Below, piece by piece: positions 16,474 to 24,601 of a stretch of 64,000 bases of DNA. The stretch lies in NCBI RefSeq assembly GCF_051400755.1, contig NZ_JBLFFL010000001.1, forward strand, positions 372,001 to 436,000, read 5' to 3'. A program made the position numbers and the translations under genes. The notes under the pieces were generated by a model that searched no databases, was not told where the DNA came from, and saw only the letters and a list, made by a program, of their open reading frames with translations. Source of the DNA: Parapedobacter sp051400755. Its GTDB lineage: Bacteria; Bacteroidota; Bacteroidia; Sphingobacteriales; Sphingobacteriaceae. The number at the start of each line of letters is the position of its first letter. Positions within the stretch are counted from its first letter, which is position 1.

Positions 16474-17952
16474 TCAATCAAGCAATTTGCTGATGACCTC
16501 TTTAAGCCGTTTGTTTCCCATGTATCCAATAGTCATTTCTATTAATCCCCCATGCTTATCATATATCAGATAAGCCGGGATGGAAGAAAAGCCGAACTCA
16601 TCATATAAAGCCAACATTTGCTTACGTGAAATATAATAATGCTCGCCGCCCAATACGGCAACAAATTCATGCCATTTCTGCACGTCGGATGTTTCATCTG
16701 TGACATAGACGAATGCCACCTCTTTGTCCGCAAACTCTTCCTTCACTGGCTTTGACTCACCGAATGCTTCGATACACGGCCCACACCATGTTGCCCAAAA
16801 ATCAAGCACTACGACTTTATTTTTAATATCTTCTAAAATCGATTCCATAACTGTACTGTCTTGTTCGAAAGGAAGATAAAACCTACTACTGCTTTGTTCT
16901 CTCGCAACCAAGCTCCTTTTATGCTCGTGAAATATATAATTTGGAATTTCAGGGTTTTTAAAATAATCAATGATATCAAAGATTTGGCGATCCGAAAGCG
17001 ATACACCCCGGCTGATTTGATCAATGAACGCATTTGCAATCATCATATCGAAAAAAAGGTTATCCTTAGCATCAAAAATGGGTTCAAAATTGTCAATCAA
17101 TCTCGCTTTGTATTGATTAATATCGACATCACTTATATGCGGCAGGCCGAGAAGCGTATCTTTTGCCATCGCATTCAGAAATTCATAGTGTGCTCCGGAA
17201 AGGAGCGATGCAGTATCTGCTAAATGTGAATCAACTATTCCAGAATAGTAGTCTAAATTTCGGGAAGGAATTTGCTGATGAGCTTCTAAAGAGTCCATCC
17301 CAGCGTTTTGATTACTTAGAATGATGTGCCGTGGGTATTCGCATAAAGGCGTCAGCATGAACATCCGGAAAGAATTAGAGAAAAACGTCTTTGCTGTTGA
17401 TGAATTGAGAATAGGATTAAACGCTGATAATACGCTGTTAACCCGCGTTAGCTGCGCGTCCCGATAATCCAGGGCCGACTCATATTTTTTTGCTTTGGGG
17501 ATGTGTTTATAATAACCTTTGCCAGTCAAATTATAAATGGATTCAGACTCTTCAAATATTTCCTTAAAAGGCCCTGAATACAAAAAATCGATTGCGTTCC
17601 CATTCCCACTGATTTTTATCGTAGATGTATGGTTTGGCAATACTGCAAAGGGATAGTCTTTGTCCAGCACATGAAGCCTAACCGTCGTGGGACCAAACGT
17701 ATAAAATGATGCAAAATATACAGAGTCGCTTACCGCTACCATTTTCTCGGGTCTCATACCCTGTAAGGGGTTTGCAAATAAAATAGATGGAGAGATTTTG
17801 GTGAATGAATGAATAATCAAGTTAGTGTACCCACTTTGGAGATACACTTCCTGAGCTTTTACTGAAAAACAGAATACTAGCGATAAGATTGAACTCAGGC
17901 ATCTTAGATAGGGAGTACTTTTGCTGTTTATAGGAGAGATTTGAAAAAGCAT
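16474..17952 (-). CDS. TlpA-like thioredoxin-fold protein with large N-terminal region
   Basis: A 492-residue secreted protein (signal peptide ending near VFCFSVKA). The first 360 residues are a mostly helical region of unknown function, as in Bacteroidota TlpA/DUF4369-like proteins. The C-terminus is a thioredoxin domain with WATWCGPC near residue 390 and cis-Pro in SIPAYLIYDKHG. It probably reduces or isomerises disulfides in the periplasm. The ATG at 17952 is used; a GTG lies two codons upstream. The gene is clearly more AT-rich than its neighbours and splits panC from panD, which suggests later insertion or transfer. Confidence 0.8.
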   Translation of the reverse strand: MLFQISPINSKSTPYLRCLSSILSLVFCFSVKAQEVYLQSGYTNLIIHSFTKISPSILFANPLQGMRPEKMVAVSDSVYFASFYTFGPTTVRLHVLDKDYPFAVLPNHTSTIKISGNGNAIDFLYSGPFKEIFEESESIYNLTGKGYYKHIPKAKKYESALDYRDAQLTRVNSVLSAFNPILNSSTAKTFFSNSFRMFMLTPLCEYPRHIILSNQNAGMDSLEAHQQIPSRNLDYYSGIVDSHLADTASLLSGAHYEFLNAMAKDTLLGLPHISDVDINQYKARLIDNFEPIFDAKDNLFFDMMIANAFIDQISRGVSLSDRQIFDIIDYFKNPEIPNYIFHEHKRSLVAREQSSSRFYLPFEQDSTVMESILEDIKNKVVVLDFWATWCGPCIEAFGESKPVKEEFADKEVAFVYVTDETSDVQKWHEFVAVLGGEHYYISRKQMLALYDEFGFSSIPAYLIYDKHGGLIEMTIGYMGNKRLKEVISKLLD

Positions 17953-18230
17953 TGGCACGAAATTAAGCTAGTATGTTGGTATCGCATAATGGCCCTTCAA
18001 TCTGTCCAGCTGTCCGATCCTAACCTTGGCAACATATTTTTCACCCCGAAATCAGAAAACGCATCAAAGAGCGCACTGTCTGTCAGTGATTCGGGTGTGT
18101 TATGAGGGCGGCTTTAACAGTTGTTTTGTGACAGAGAAACATAAAGTTATACATTAGCCTTTATCCACTATCAAAGATAGAACGATATCGATGAACATCA
18201 ACCGAACACCTTAAATTTAACCAAAAATTA

Positions 18231-18311
18231 ATGCAAACGTATAACGGTGTAGGGCTGCTGATAATGACCGAGAGCTATACCGATATGCAGAAAATCTTCG
18301 ATAAAAAATAG
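18231..18311 (+). CDS. very small uncertain ORF (26 aa)
   Basis: An ATG-started frame of 26 codons (ending TDMQKIFDKK) in the 940-bp gap 17953-18892. It has no recognisable family and no clear ribosome-binding site. The surrounding sequence is AT-rich and otherwise empty up to the 11-bp arrays at 18612. It is listed only because it is the one plausible reading frame there. Confidence 0.15.
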   Translation: MQTYNGVGLLIMTESYTDMQKIFDKK

Positions 18312-18611
18312 CGAACCCCCCTTGGCTTTTTTTATTTTATTAATTGTTTTATTATCAATATTTTATATGCATTTAGAGATATATTTTGTCGCAAAAAAAG
18401 TAAAAATTTGCGACGTGAAAAGGTATATTCGAACGTGCCGTTGTCGATAATATTACTACAGAAAGTATAAAAAATTGGAATCATCGTCCAAATACATTAG
18501 CTTTGGGTTGTCAACTGATTTCCACCATTCCCTGATGATTTGCACCGGATAGCCGGCGCCCCACTCGGAGCATCCCCATACATGCTACATATCACCTTGC
18601 TACCTTCTTCG

Positions 18612-18717
18612 TAGTGAGTCCAAGGTGAGTCCACCTTGAGTCCATAGTGAGTCCACCTTTTTGCGGAAAAACATGGACTCACCATGGATTTACCATTGGT
18701 TCATGATGGGTTCATAG
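18612..18717. repeat. inverted pair of 11-bp tandem arrays
   Basis: Four units at exact 11-base spacing (TAGTGAGTCCA, AGGTGAGTCCA, CCTTGAGTCCA, TAGTGAGTCCA; 18612-18655) are followed after an 18-base spacer by four units in reverse sense (TGGACTCACCA, TGGATTTACCA, TTGGTTCATGA, TGGGTTCATAG; 18674-18717). The inner units are best conserved. The whole can fold as a cruciform or long hairpin. The array lies upstream of panD in a gene-free stretch. Confidence 0.7.
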
Positions 18718-18880
18718 CGGAGTAGGTACGAAGCAAGTATGGAGAAGGTACTGAGCGGGTGGAGTGTACATGTAACAGGAAACTGTCTGATGGATGGTAA
18801 AAGCCAGATTACCGCGTAGGAAACGCTAAATTAACACTAATCCGACAAAAACGCAAAGCAAACCTTATTTTTATTTTCCG

Positions 18881-18888
18881 TATCTTTG
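18881..18888 (+). promoter_or_regulatory. panD -7 promoter element (leaderless geometry)
   Basis: TATCTTTG matches TAnnTTTG exactly and lies only four bases before the panD ATG. With the usual 4-7 base distance to the transcription start, the mRNA would begin at or next to the AUG. Confidence 0.65.
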
Positions 18889-18892
18889 CACC

Positions 18893-19240
18893 ATGGTTAT
18901 CGAGGTATTGAAATCCAAGATCCATCGGGTACGCGTCACACAGGCGGAATTGAACTATGTGGGAAGCATCACGATTGATGAAGATTTGATGGATGCGGCA
19001 AATATCATTGCCAACGAGAAGGTGCAGGTCGTCAACAATAACAACGGCGCACGTTTCGAAACCTATGTGATTAAAGGCGAACGCGGGTCGGGCATCGTAT
19101 GTCTCAACGGCGCGGCCGCCCGCTTGGTGCAGGTGGGTGATATTGTCATCATCATTTCCTATGCGCTCATGGACTTCGAGGAGGCCAAGAAATATCAGCC
19201 CGTATTGGTATTTCCGGACGAAAATAACCGGCTGATCTAA
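18893..19240 (+). CDS. panD: aspartate 1-decarboxylase
   Basis: A 115-residue PanD proenzyme that makes beta-alanine for pantothenate. The self-cleavage site is Gly24-Ser25 in LNYVGSITID, which yields the pyruvoyl group. The active-site Lys9 (KSKIHR) and Tyr/Asn positions (NGARFETYVI, GSGIVCLNGAAARL) are conserved. It probably has its own leaderless transcript from the promoter at 18881, and a hairpin terminator follows at 19266. Confidence 0.96.
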   Translation: MVIEVLKSKIHRVRVTQAELNYVGSITIDEDLMDAANIIANEKVQVVNNNNGARFETYVIKGERGSGIVCLNGAAARLVQVGDIVIIISYALMDFEEAKKYQPVLVFPDENNRLI

Positions 19241-19265
19241 ACTTAACAATTATTTATTGCTGATT

Positions 19266-19288
19266 CAGCCAAACCTTTGGCTATTTTT
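19266..19288 (+). terminator. intrinsic terminator of panD
   Basis: A perfect 7-bp stem (AGCCAAA/TTTGGCT) with a two-base centre is followed by ATTTTTG, starting 26 bases after the panD stop codon. Confidence 0.75.
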
Positions 19289-19383
19289 GTGCCATTGTAT
19301 CCAACATAATACAACTTTGGGCGTGAGGATCATGCCATTTGGTGTAATTTTGTGAGTAACGGTCCATTTTTTATCAGATTCCG

Positions 19384-19746
19384 ATGTGGAATAACAGCAT
19401 CCGTCCGAAAATAGCCTTATTTCAAGCGATCTTGTTCTGCTTGATTGTCGCCAGCGGCACGGTGTTCATGCATAAGCATAAAACCGCTGACGGACGGATC
19501 GTCATCCACACCCACCCCTATAACCTCAATAAAGACCCGGATGCGACGAAGCATCACCATTCGGATACGGAGATCCATTTATTGGATGTCATCTTCCATG
19601 GCAATTTCATCCAACCGCAATTTACCCATTATGTACAGCCGGTCATTACGCCTATACACGTGGCGTATCTTCCTTATCGGGCACGCGGACTGGAAACAAA
19701 AGATCTTCATTATGCATATTTAAGGGGCCCGCCCCAAAGCGTCTAA
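19384..19746 (+). CDS. histidine-rich small membrane/periplasmic protein
   Basis: A 120-residue protein with an N-terminal hydrophobic helix (FQAILFCLIVASGTVFM). A histidine-dense segment follows (MHKHKTADGRIVIHTHPYN, TKHHHSDTEIH), about 16 His in all. No family is recognised. Small His-rich proteins of this layout sit next to TonB receptors in Bacteroidota, and metal binding is a reasonable but untested guess. The stop codon lies inside the left arm of a long-range inverted repeat that spans the gap to the TonB receptor gene. Confidence 0.7.
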   Translation: MWNNSIRPKIALFQAILFCLIVASGTVFMHKHKTADGRIVIHTHPYNLNKDPDATKHHHSDTEIHLLDVIFHGNFIQPQFTHYVQPVITPIHVAYLPYRARGLETKDLHYAYLRGPPQSV

Positions 19747-19870
19747 CGCCTTTTCCTTCGAGTTCAGTAGAATCGCCTCCACAGGTTTGCATCCCCACGG
19801 AGGCAACACATCACACATGGTCAGATATAGTTGATTATCAGCTATATGATCATGATCCGTTAGACGCTTT
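19736..19870 (+). promoter_or_regulatory. structured leader of the TonB-receptor gene
   Basis: A perfect 13-bp inverted repeat (AAAGCGTCTAACG at 19736-19748, CGTTAGACGCTTT at 19858-19870) encloses two smaller hairpins: GCCTCC/GGAGGC (19775-19780, 19799-19804) and ATATAG/CTATAT (19825-19830, 19842-19847). A palindrome GATCATGATC lies at 19848-19857. The right outer arm ends 12 bases before the ATG at 19883. The layout is that of a multi-branched RNA that could hide the ribosome-binding region, but no known riboswitch consensus is recognised. Confidence 0.5.
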
Positions 19871-19882
19871 TACATTCATCCA

Positions 19883-22183
19883 ATGCGCACCAAATTGACT
19901 ATACTGTATTTTTCCCTGCTGACGCTTTTTACGGCCGCCGCTTATGGCCAGACATCGTCTATCAAGGGCACTGTTACCGATAAAAGCGGGACCGCCGTCC
20001 CTTATGCGACTGTTGCGCTTCCCGCCCTGAAGATTGGCACGACTGCCGATAGCCTGGGCACCTATGCGCTGACGGGTGTCCCCGCCGGCAACTGGGAATT
20101 GGAAGTAAAATATGTCGGCTACCAACCGCATAGTACGAAGATCCGGACCAACGGCACTACGCCGACCACAAAAGATATCGTGTTGACCGATGAAAGTGCC
20201 TCCCTCGATGAAGTGGTGGTATCCGGTACGATGAAAGAAGTATCCAAGCTGGACAGCCCGGTACCGGTGGAAGTGTACTCGGCTAAGTTTTTCAAGGCTA
20301 ATCCCTCCCCTTCGGTGTTCGATGCCTTGCAGAACATCAATGGCGTCAGACCTCAGCTCAACTGCAACATCTGCAATACGGGGGATATCCACATCAATGG
20401 GCTGGAAGGCCCTTATACGATGGTGCTGATCGACGGCATGCCCATCGTGAGCGGCCTGTCTACCGTGTATGGGCTCAGCGGCATCCCGCAGTCGCTGATC
20501 GACCGGGTAGAGATCGTCAAGGGTCCGGCGTCGACGCTTTACGGCAGTGAAGCCGTCGGCGGACTGATCAATATCATCACCAAAAATCCGCGGACGACAC
20601 CCTTACTGGCGGTGGATGCCTTCGGTACCGGCTGGGGCGAGATCAATGCGGATGTTGCCGTCAAAGTCAACGTCAGCGACAAGGTCCAGTCCCTCCTCGG
20701 GGCCAACTACTTTAACTACCAAAACACGATTGATAATAACAACGACAATTTTACGGATCTGACCTTGCAGCATCGCATATCCGTATTCAACAAGTGGAAT
20801 TTTGAGCGACCCGAAAATCGTGTTTTTTCCTTTGCGGCGCGGTATATCTATGAAGACCGCTGGGGTGGTGAGATGAATTGGGGGCCGCAGTACCGGGGTA
20901 CGGACGAGGTGTACGGCGAAAGCATATACACCAGCCGATGGGAATTGTTCGGCACCTACCAACTGCCCGTCAAGGAACACATCATGGTCATGTTCAGCGC
21001 GAATGGGCACGACCAAAACAGCGTGTACGGAAGTACGCCTTTTTTGGCTGACCAGTACATTGGCTTCGGACAGGTGACGTGGAATAAACCCGCAGGCAAC
21101 CATGATCTGTTGGCTGGGATGACTTATCGGTATACGTATTATGACGACAGTACGCCCGTCACCGCTCAGCAGGATAACACGGACATCAACAAGCCGACGC
21201 ATACGAAGCTTCCGGGCGTATTTCTCCAGGATGAGATCAGCCTCAACGAAAATCACAAATTATTGCTGGGCGCCCGTTATGACTACAATTCCATCCATGG
21301 CAGTATCCTAACCCCGCGTGCCAATTATAAATGGAGTTCTACCAATAAGAATAACATCTTGCGGCTGAGTTTCGGAAACGGTTATCGCGTAGCCAACGTG
21401 TTCACGGAGGACCACTCGGCGCTGACCGGCGCGCGGGAGGTGGTGTTTGAGGGCGACCTCAAGCCGGAAACATCGTGGAATGGCAACCTCAATTTTGTGA
21501 AGAAAGTGCCGCTGGGCAGCGGGGGGATCATCGGTTTTGATGCTACGGTGTTTTACACCTATTTCAACAATAAAATCATCGCGGACTATGATACCGACGC
21601 TACCAGGATATCCTTTGGCAACTTGGATGGCCACGCCATCTCACAGGGGGTGTCGCTGAATGTTGACCTTGCGTTGATGAACGGACTCAAGCTGACAGCG
21701 GGTGCCACGGCCATGGATGTGTACAGCGAAGAGGCAGGCCAGAAGGTACAGCAGCTGTTTACCGAGAAATTTACCGGCGTTTGGAGCGCCAGCTATACGC
21801 TGAAGCGCCTGGGGCTTACCTTGGACTACACCGGAAACCTGTATGGCCCGATGCGCTTGCCGCTGCTCAGTGCTGCGGATCCGCGCTCGGAATTTTCGCC
21901 CTGGTGGAGCATCCAGAACATCCAGCTGAGCAAATCCTTCGGCAATGGGATCGAAGTCTACGGCGGGATAAAGAACCTGCTGAACTGGACACCGAACAAG
22001 GGGAACCCGTTTATCATCGCCCGTGCAAATGATCCGTTTGACAAGCAGGTTGAATTTGACGGAAACGGACAGGCCATGGTGACGGCCGAAAATCCTTACG
22101 GGCTTACCTTCGATCCTTCATATGTCTTTGGGCCAAACCAAGGGGCAAGGGGATTTGTTGGTATCCGGTATAGCTTTTACTAA
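19883..22183 (+). CDS. TonB-dependent outer-membrane receptor
   Basis: A 766-residue receptor. It has a signal peptide (to AAAYG), a carboxypeptidase-regulatory-like domain (about residues 24-110: SIKGTVTDKSGTAVPYATVAL ... VKYVGYQPHS), a plug domain with IDRVEIVKGPASTLYGSEAVGGLINIITK, and a 22-strand barrel ending in GARGFVGIRYSFY. The plug carries a Cys pair in NCNICNTGDIHINGLEG, unlike sugar-importing SusC proteins, and the size suits siderophore, metal or cobalamin transporters. Flanking genes for a His-rich protein and a thioredoxin-fold protein fit a metal-related substrate; the actual ligand is unknown. Confidence 0.88.
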   Translation: MRTKLTILYFSLLTLFTAAAYGQTSSIKGTVTDKSGTAVPYATVALPALKIGTTADSLGTYALTGVPAGNWELEVKYVGYQPHSTKIRTNGTTPTTKDIVLTDESASLDEVVVSGTMKEVSKLDSPVPVEVYSAKFFKANPSPSVFDALQNINGVRPQLNCNICNTGDIHINGLEGPYTMVLIDGMPIVSGLSTVYGLSGIPQSLIDRVEIVKGPASTLYGSEAVGGLINIITKNPRTTPLLAVDAFGTGWGEINADVAVKVNVSDKVQSLLGANYFNYQNTIDNNNDNFTDLTLQHRISVFNKWNFERPENRVFSFAARYIYEDRWGGEMNWGPQYRGTDEVYGESIYTSRWELFGTYQLPVKEHIMVMFSANGHDQNSVYGSTPFLADQYIGFGQVTWNKPAGNHDLLAGMTYRYTYYDDSTPVTAQQDNTDINKPTHTKLPGVFLQDEISLNENHKLLLGARYDYNSIHGSILTPRANYKWSSTNKNNILRLSFGNGYRVANVFTEDHSALTGAREVVFEGDLKPETSWNGNLNFVKKVPLGSGGIIGFDATVFYTYFNNKIIADYDTDATRISFGNLDGHAISQGVSLNVDLALMNGLKLTAGATAMDVYSEEAGQKVQQLFTEKFTGVWSASYTLKRLGLTLDYTGNLYGPMRLPLLSAADPRSEFSPWWSIQNIQLSKSFGNGIEVYGGIKNLLNWTPNKGNPFIIARANDPFDKQVEFDGNGQAMVTAENPYGLTFDPSYVFGPNQGARGFVGIRYSFY

Positions 22184-22208
22184 GGTTATCTTAACGATAA
22201 GGAGGCAT

Positions 22209-22694
22209 ATGCTATCCGTCAAAAGATTGATGTTGCTCGTGTTGATGATCTCCTTGACCGGTGGTGCCAGGAGTCAGGTCGCTGCGACACCCATCGGCGA
22301 CCTGACGGATAGCATACGCATCCATCCTAAACCCGCGCTGATCCTGATCACAACCGGTTGGTGCACGTATTGCCACCTGCAAAAAGCGCAATTGAAGAAA
22401 AACAAGAGCTTCCAACAAGCCGCTTCGCAATTTTACTTCACGGAAGTTGATGCCGAATCAAAAGCACCCATCGCGTTTAATGGCAGCACGTATCAATTTA
22501 ACGCCACCGGGGTTTCCACCGGGCTCCATGAGCTGTCCTATGCGCTGGGCAACGTGGATGGCCGATTGGCCTTCCCGACCTGGGTGCTGATCAATGAACA
22601 TTTTGAAATCCTCTTTAAATACCCGGGTGTACTCCGGCCGAAGGACGTCAATGCATTGCTCGACGCAATGAATAACAGAAAAACCTTGCATTAA
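22209..22694 (+). CDS. secreted thioredoxin-fold protein
   Basis: A 161-residue protein with a signal peptide (VLMISLTGGARS) and a thioredoxin-like fold with the redox motif WCTYC (TTGWCTYCHLQKAQLKKNKSF) and cis-Pro region RLAFPTWVLIN. It is like the thioredoxin_7/DUF255-type domains. The ATG at 22209 follows a purine-rich GGAGG sequence by seven bases; frames upstream overlap the receptor gene. It starts 25 bases after the TonB receptor and is probably cotranscribed, perhaps keeping cysteines of that system reduced. Confidence 0.8.
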   Translation: MLSVKRLMLLVLMISLTGGARSQVAATPIGDLTDSIRIHPKPALILITTGWCTYCHLQKAQLKKNKSFQQAASQFYFTEVDAESKAPIAFNGSTYQFNATGVSTGLHELSYALGNVDGRLAFPTWVLINEHFEILFKYPGVLRPKDVNALLDAMNNRKTLH

Positions 22695-22736
22695 TTAGAA
22701 ATATTGCTTTTATTGCAAGAAATTTAACAGCTACCT

Positions 22737-23309
22737 ATGTTAAAGCGCGTGGTTCAGGCAATTATCTGCTTGTTTGTAGTGCTGTCTTCCTGTGAGCCAC
22801 GGGCCGATGAGGTGCTGGAACCCCTCATGCCGACGTCGCCGGGTGCCACTGAACAACCTGATGGATACCTTCCGCAGGACACGATAGCGACCGACTCCAT
22901 CGCCGTGCTGGCACTGGCCGAGATCAATGCCTGGCGGCAAAAAGGCTGTGATTGCGGCGATCAGCACATGCCGCCTACAGCCAGCAAGGTCACCTGGAAT
23001 GCCCGGCTTTACGATGCTGCGCTGGCTCATGCGCGGGACATGCAAGCAAACAATTACTTCAGCCATACGAGTCCATCGGGCGAAAACGTCTACCATCGCC
23101 TGGTCACCGCAGCGTATATATCCGATGCTTCGGAGGTGCTTTCTTATGGCGAAAATATTGCTTTCGGCAAGTTTGACCTGAAGACCGTCATCCAAAAATG
23201 GTTGGCAAGTCCGAGCCACTGTGTCAACATCATGCGCGATTCGTACCGCGAAATGGCCATCGCCCACGAGGGTAACTATTGGGTGCAGGTGTTCGGTGGA
23301 CGCCGATAG
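22737..23309 (+). CDS. CAP-domain (SCP-like) lipoprotein
   Basis: A 190-residue lipoprotein (lipobox LSSC, Cys19). It has a CAP domain from about residue 60: LALAEINAWRQKGCDCG, WNARLYDAALAHARDMQANNYFSHTSPSGENVYHRL, SYGENIAFG, SPSHCVNIMRDSYREMAIAHEGNYWVQVFG. The His and Glu of the CAP cavity (HTSPSG, GEN) are present. Bacterial members are extracellular and mostly of unknown role. It starts 42 bases after the thioredoxin-fold gene and converges with the nitrate cluster. Confidence 0.87.
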   Translation: MLKRVVQAIICLFVVLSSCEPRADEVLEPLMPTSPGATEQPDGYLPQDTIATDSIAVLALAEINAWRQKGCDCGDQHMPPTASKVTWNARLYDAALAHARDMQANNYFSHTSPSGENVYHRLVTAAYISDASEVLSYGENIAFGKFDLKTVIQKWLASPSHCVNIMRDSYREMAIAHEGNYWVQVFGGRR

Positions 23310-23320
23310 GCGCTGGGGCG

Positions 23321-24601
23321 TTATTGATGAGATTGCGTATAATATGCTTTGCTGAGCTCTACCAGCAACGCCGGAATAACCTCCTTCGTTACACCTTTGG
23401 CATATTCGGTATACTGCAGCGTATTGGGGTTGAATTCCCGCGCAAAGTACAAGTCAAATACTGGCGTTTGACTATTGCTAAGCGATTGGTTTTTCTGGAT
23501 GACGATGCTGGTAAACCAACGCGTATCATTGCCGGTAATGACACTGAATGTCAGTCCGTGCGTGCAAATATCCTGCTGGTCCAGTTCACTCACCAAGAAC
23601 TGCTTGAGCTTGAGGGCGTCTTCGTCCAGCACCGGGATGTGCCAGTTGAGTTCAAGGCTTGAGTGGCGCATGTTGATGCCCATGCCGCCCATCATCTTAT
23701 TCCACAGCAAGCGATCATGCTCCCGGATGGGTTTCACCACGAACGACTTCCAGGGGGTCAGGTAGAAATACGGGATGTGCTGGTCGATGCACAGCTGGCA
23801 TGCCTGCTCGAGGAAGGGGATGCTGAACCGGTTGTTTCTCCAATATAAACCAAGCCACCATTCGTCATGCTCCAGCGGTTCGAGCCCCTCATAATAGGGG
23901 AAATACGGCGATGGCAGCACCAGCGGATCCCGTGTCACCACCGTATCCAGCTTGATTTGCTCTGCAAGTCCTACTACCAGATCGGGTATAGTTGCTTTGG
24001 GGTCGCGCAGCAGCCGCTGATCCAAAAAATCACAGAGTCTGGCGATATCCCGACTGTTGACCAGGGTGGGCCACTTCTCGAGGCGGTCACCCGTATGGTC
24101 GTTCCGAAGATAAAGGTACCAGTAATGCGGCCGTGCAGACGCCACGAAGTTCAAATCGCCTGTAAACAGCGGAATCAGTGCTTGTTTCGGATCGGTGATG
24201 TTGATCTTGAGCCTCGGCGGCACCCGAAACGAATCCAATACCGAGCGGTACGTGGCGAGGTCCAGCCAGGGGGTCGTTTCCGTGATACCGATGGTAACGG
24301 CACTGCTGGCGATGTTTTGGAACAGCTCACGATGCCCCTGCCGGAAATCGATATGCTGGCCCTCCAATTGCTTGGCCACCAGATCCAGTCCGCCGAATGA
24401 CACCGGAAACAGGATATCCTGCCTCGACCCGAATAGGACAAATTCATTCCCCAGCGATGCCGATGCCTGTAAGATCACCCGCAGGTCCCAGGGGGATACC
24501 ATACCCCCCTTTACGAACACCCGCACCAAGTTGTCCTTGTCGATACGGGTGATCATCGATATCCGTTGCGGCATTATCCGATCATTCGCAAAGGCGTCCA
24601 T
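23321..24601 (-). CDS. nitrite/sulfite reductase-like protein lacking sirohaem cysteines
   Basis: A 426-residue protein. Its N-terminus (FVKGGMVSPWDLRVILQASASLG ... LFGSRQDILFPV) resembles the ferredoxin-like half-domain of nitrite/sulfite reductases and CobG (GG-x-L, TRQ-type motif). A second such half has CQLCIDQHIPYFYLTPWKSFVV near residue 266. The C-x5-C and C-x3-C cysteines that bind the 4Fe-4S/sirohaem pair are absent; where the first would be, the sequence is KINITDPKQALIPLFTG. It is clearly paralogous to the rubredoxin-tailed protein at 30991-32481 (shared PLFTG, CxxC, TPWKS and RHxxxELNW). Its ATG overlaps the response-regulator stop (TAATG). A redox-sensor or electron-transfer role is inference. 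Confidence 0.7.
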   Translation of the reverse strand: MDAFANDRIMPQRISMITRIDKDNLVRVFVKGGMVSPWDLRVILQASASLGNEFVLFGSRQDILFPVSFGGLDLVAKQLEGQHIDFRQGHRELFQNIASSAVTIGITETTPWLDLATYRSVLDSFRVPPRLKINITDPKQALIPLFTGDLNFVASARPHYWYLYLRNDHTGDRLEKWPTLVNSRDIARLCDFLDQRLLRDPKATIPDLVVGLAEQIKLDTVVTRDPLVLPSPYFPYYEGLEPLEHDEWWLGLYWRNNRFSIPFLEQACQLCIDQHIPYFYLTPWKSFVVKPIREHDRLLWNKMMGGMGINMRHSSLELNWHIPVLDEDALKLKQFLVSELDQQDICTHGLTFSVITGNDTRWFTSIVIQKNQSLSNSQTPVFDLYFAREFNPNTLQYTEYAKGVTKEVIPALLVELSKAYYTQSHQ

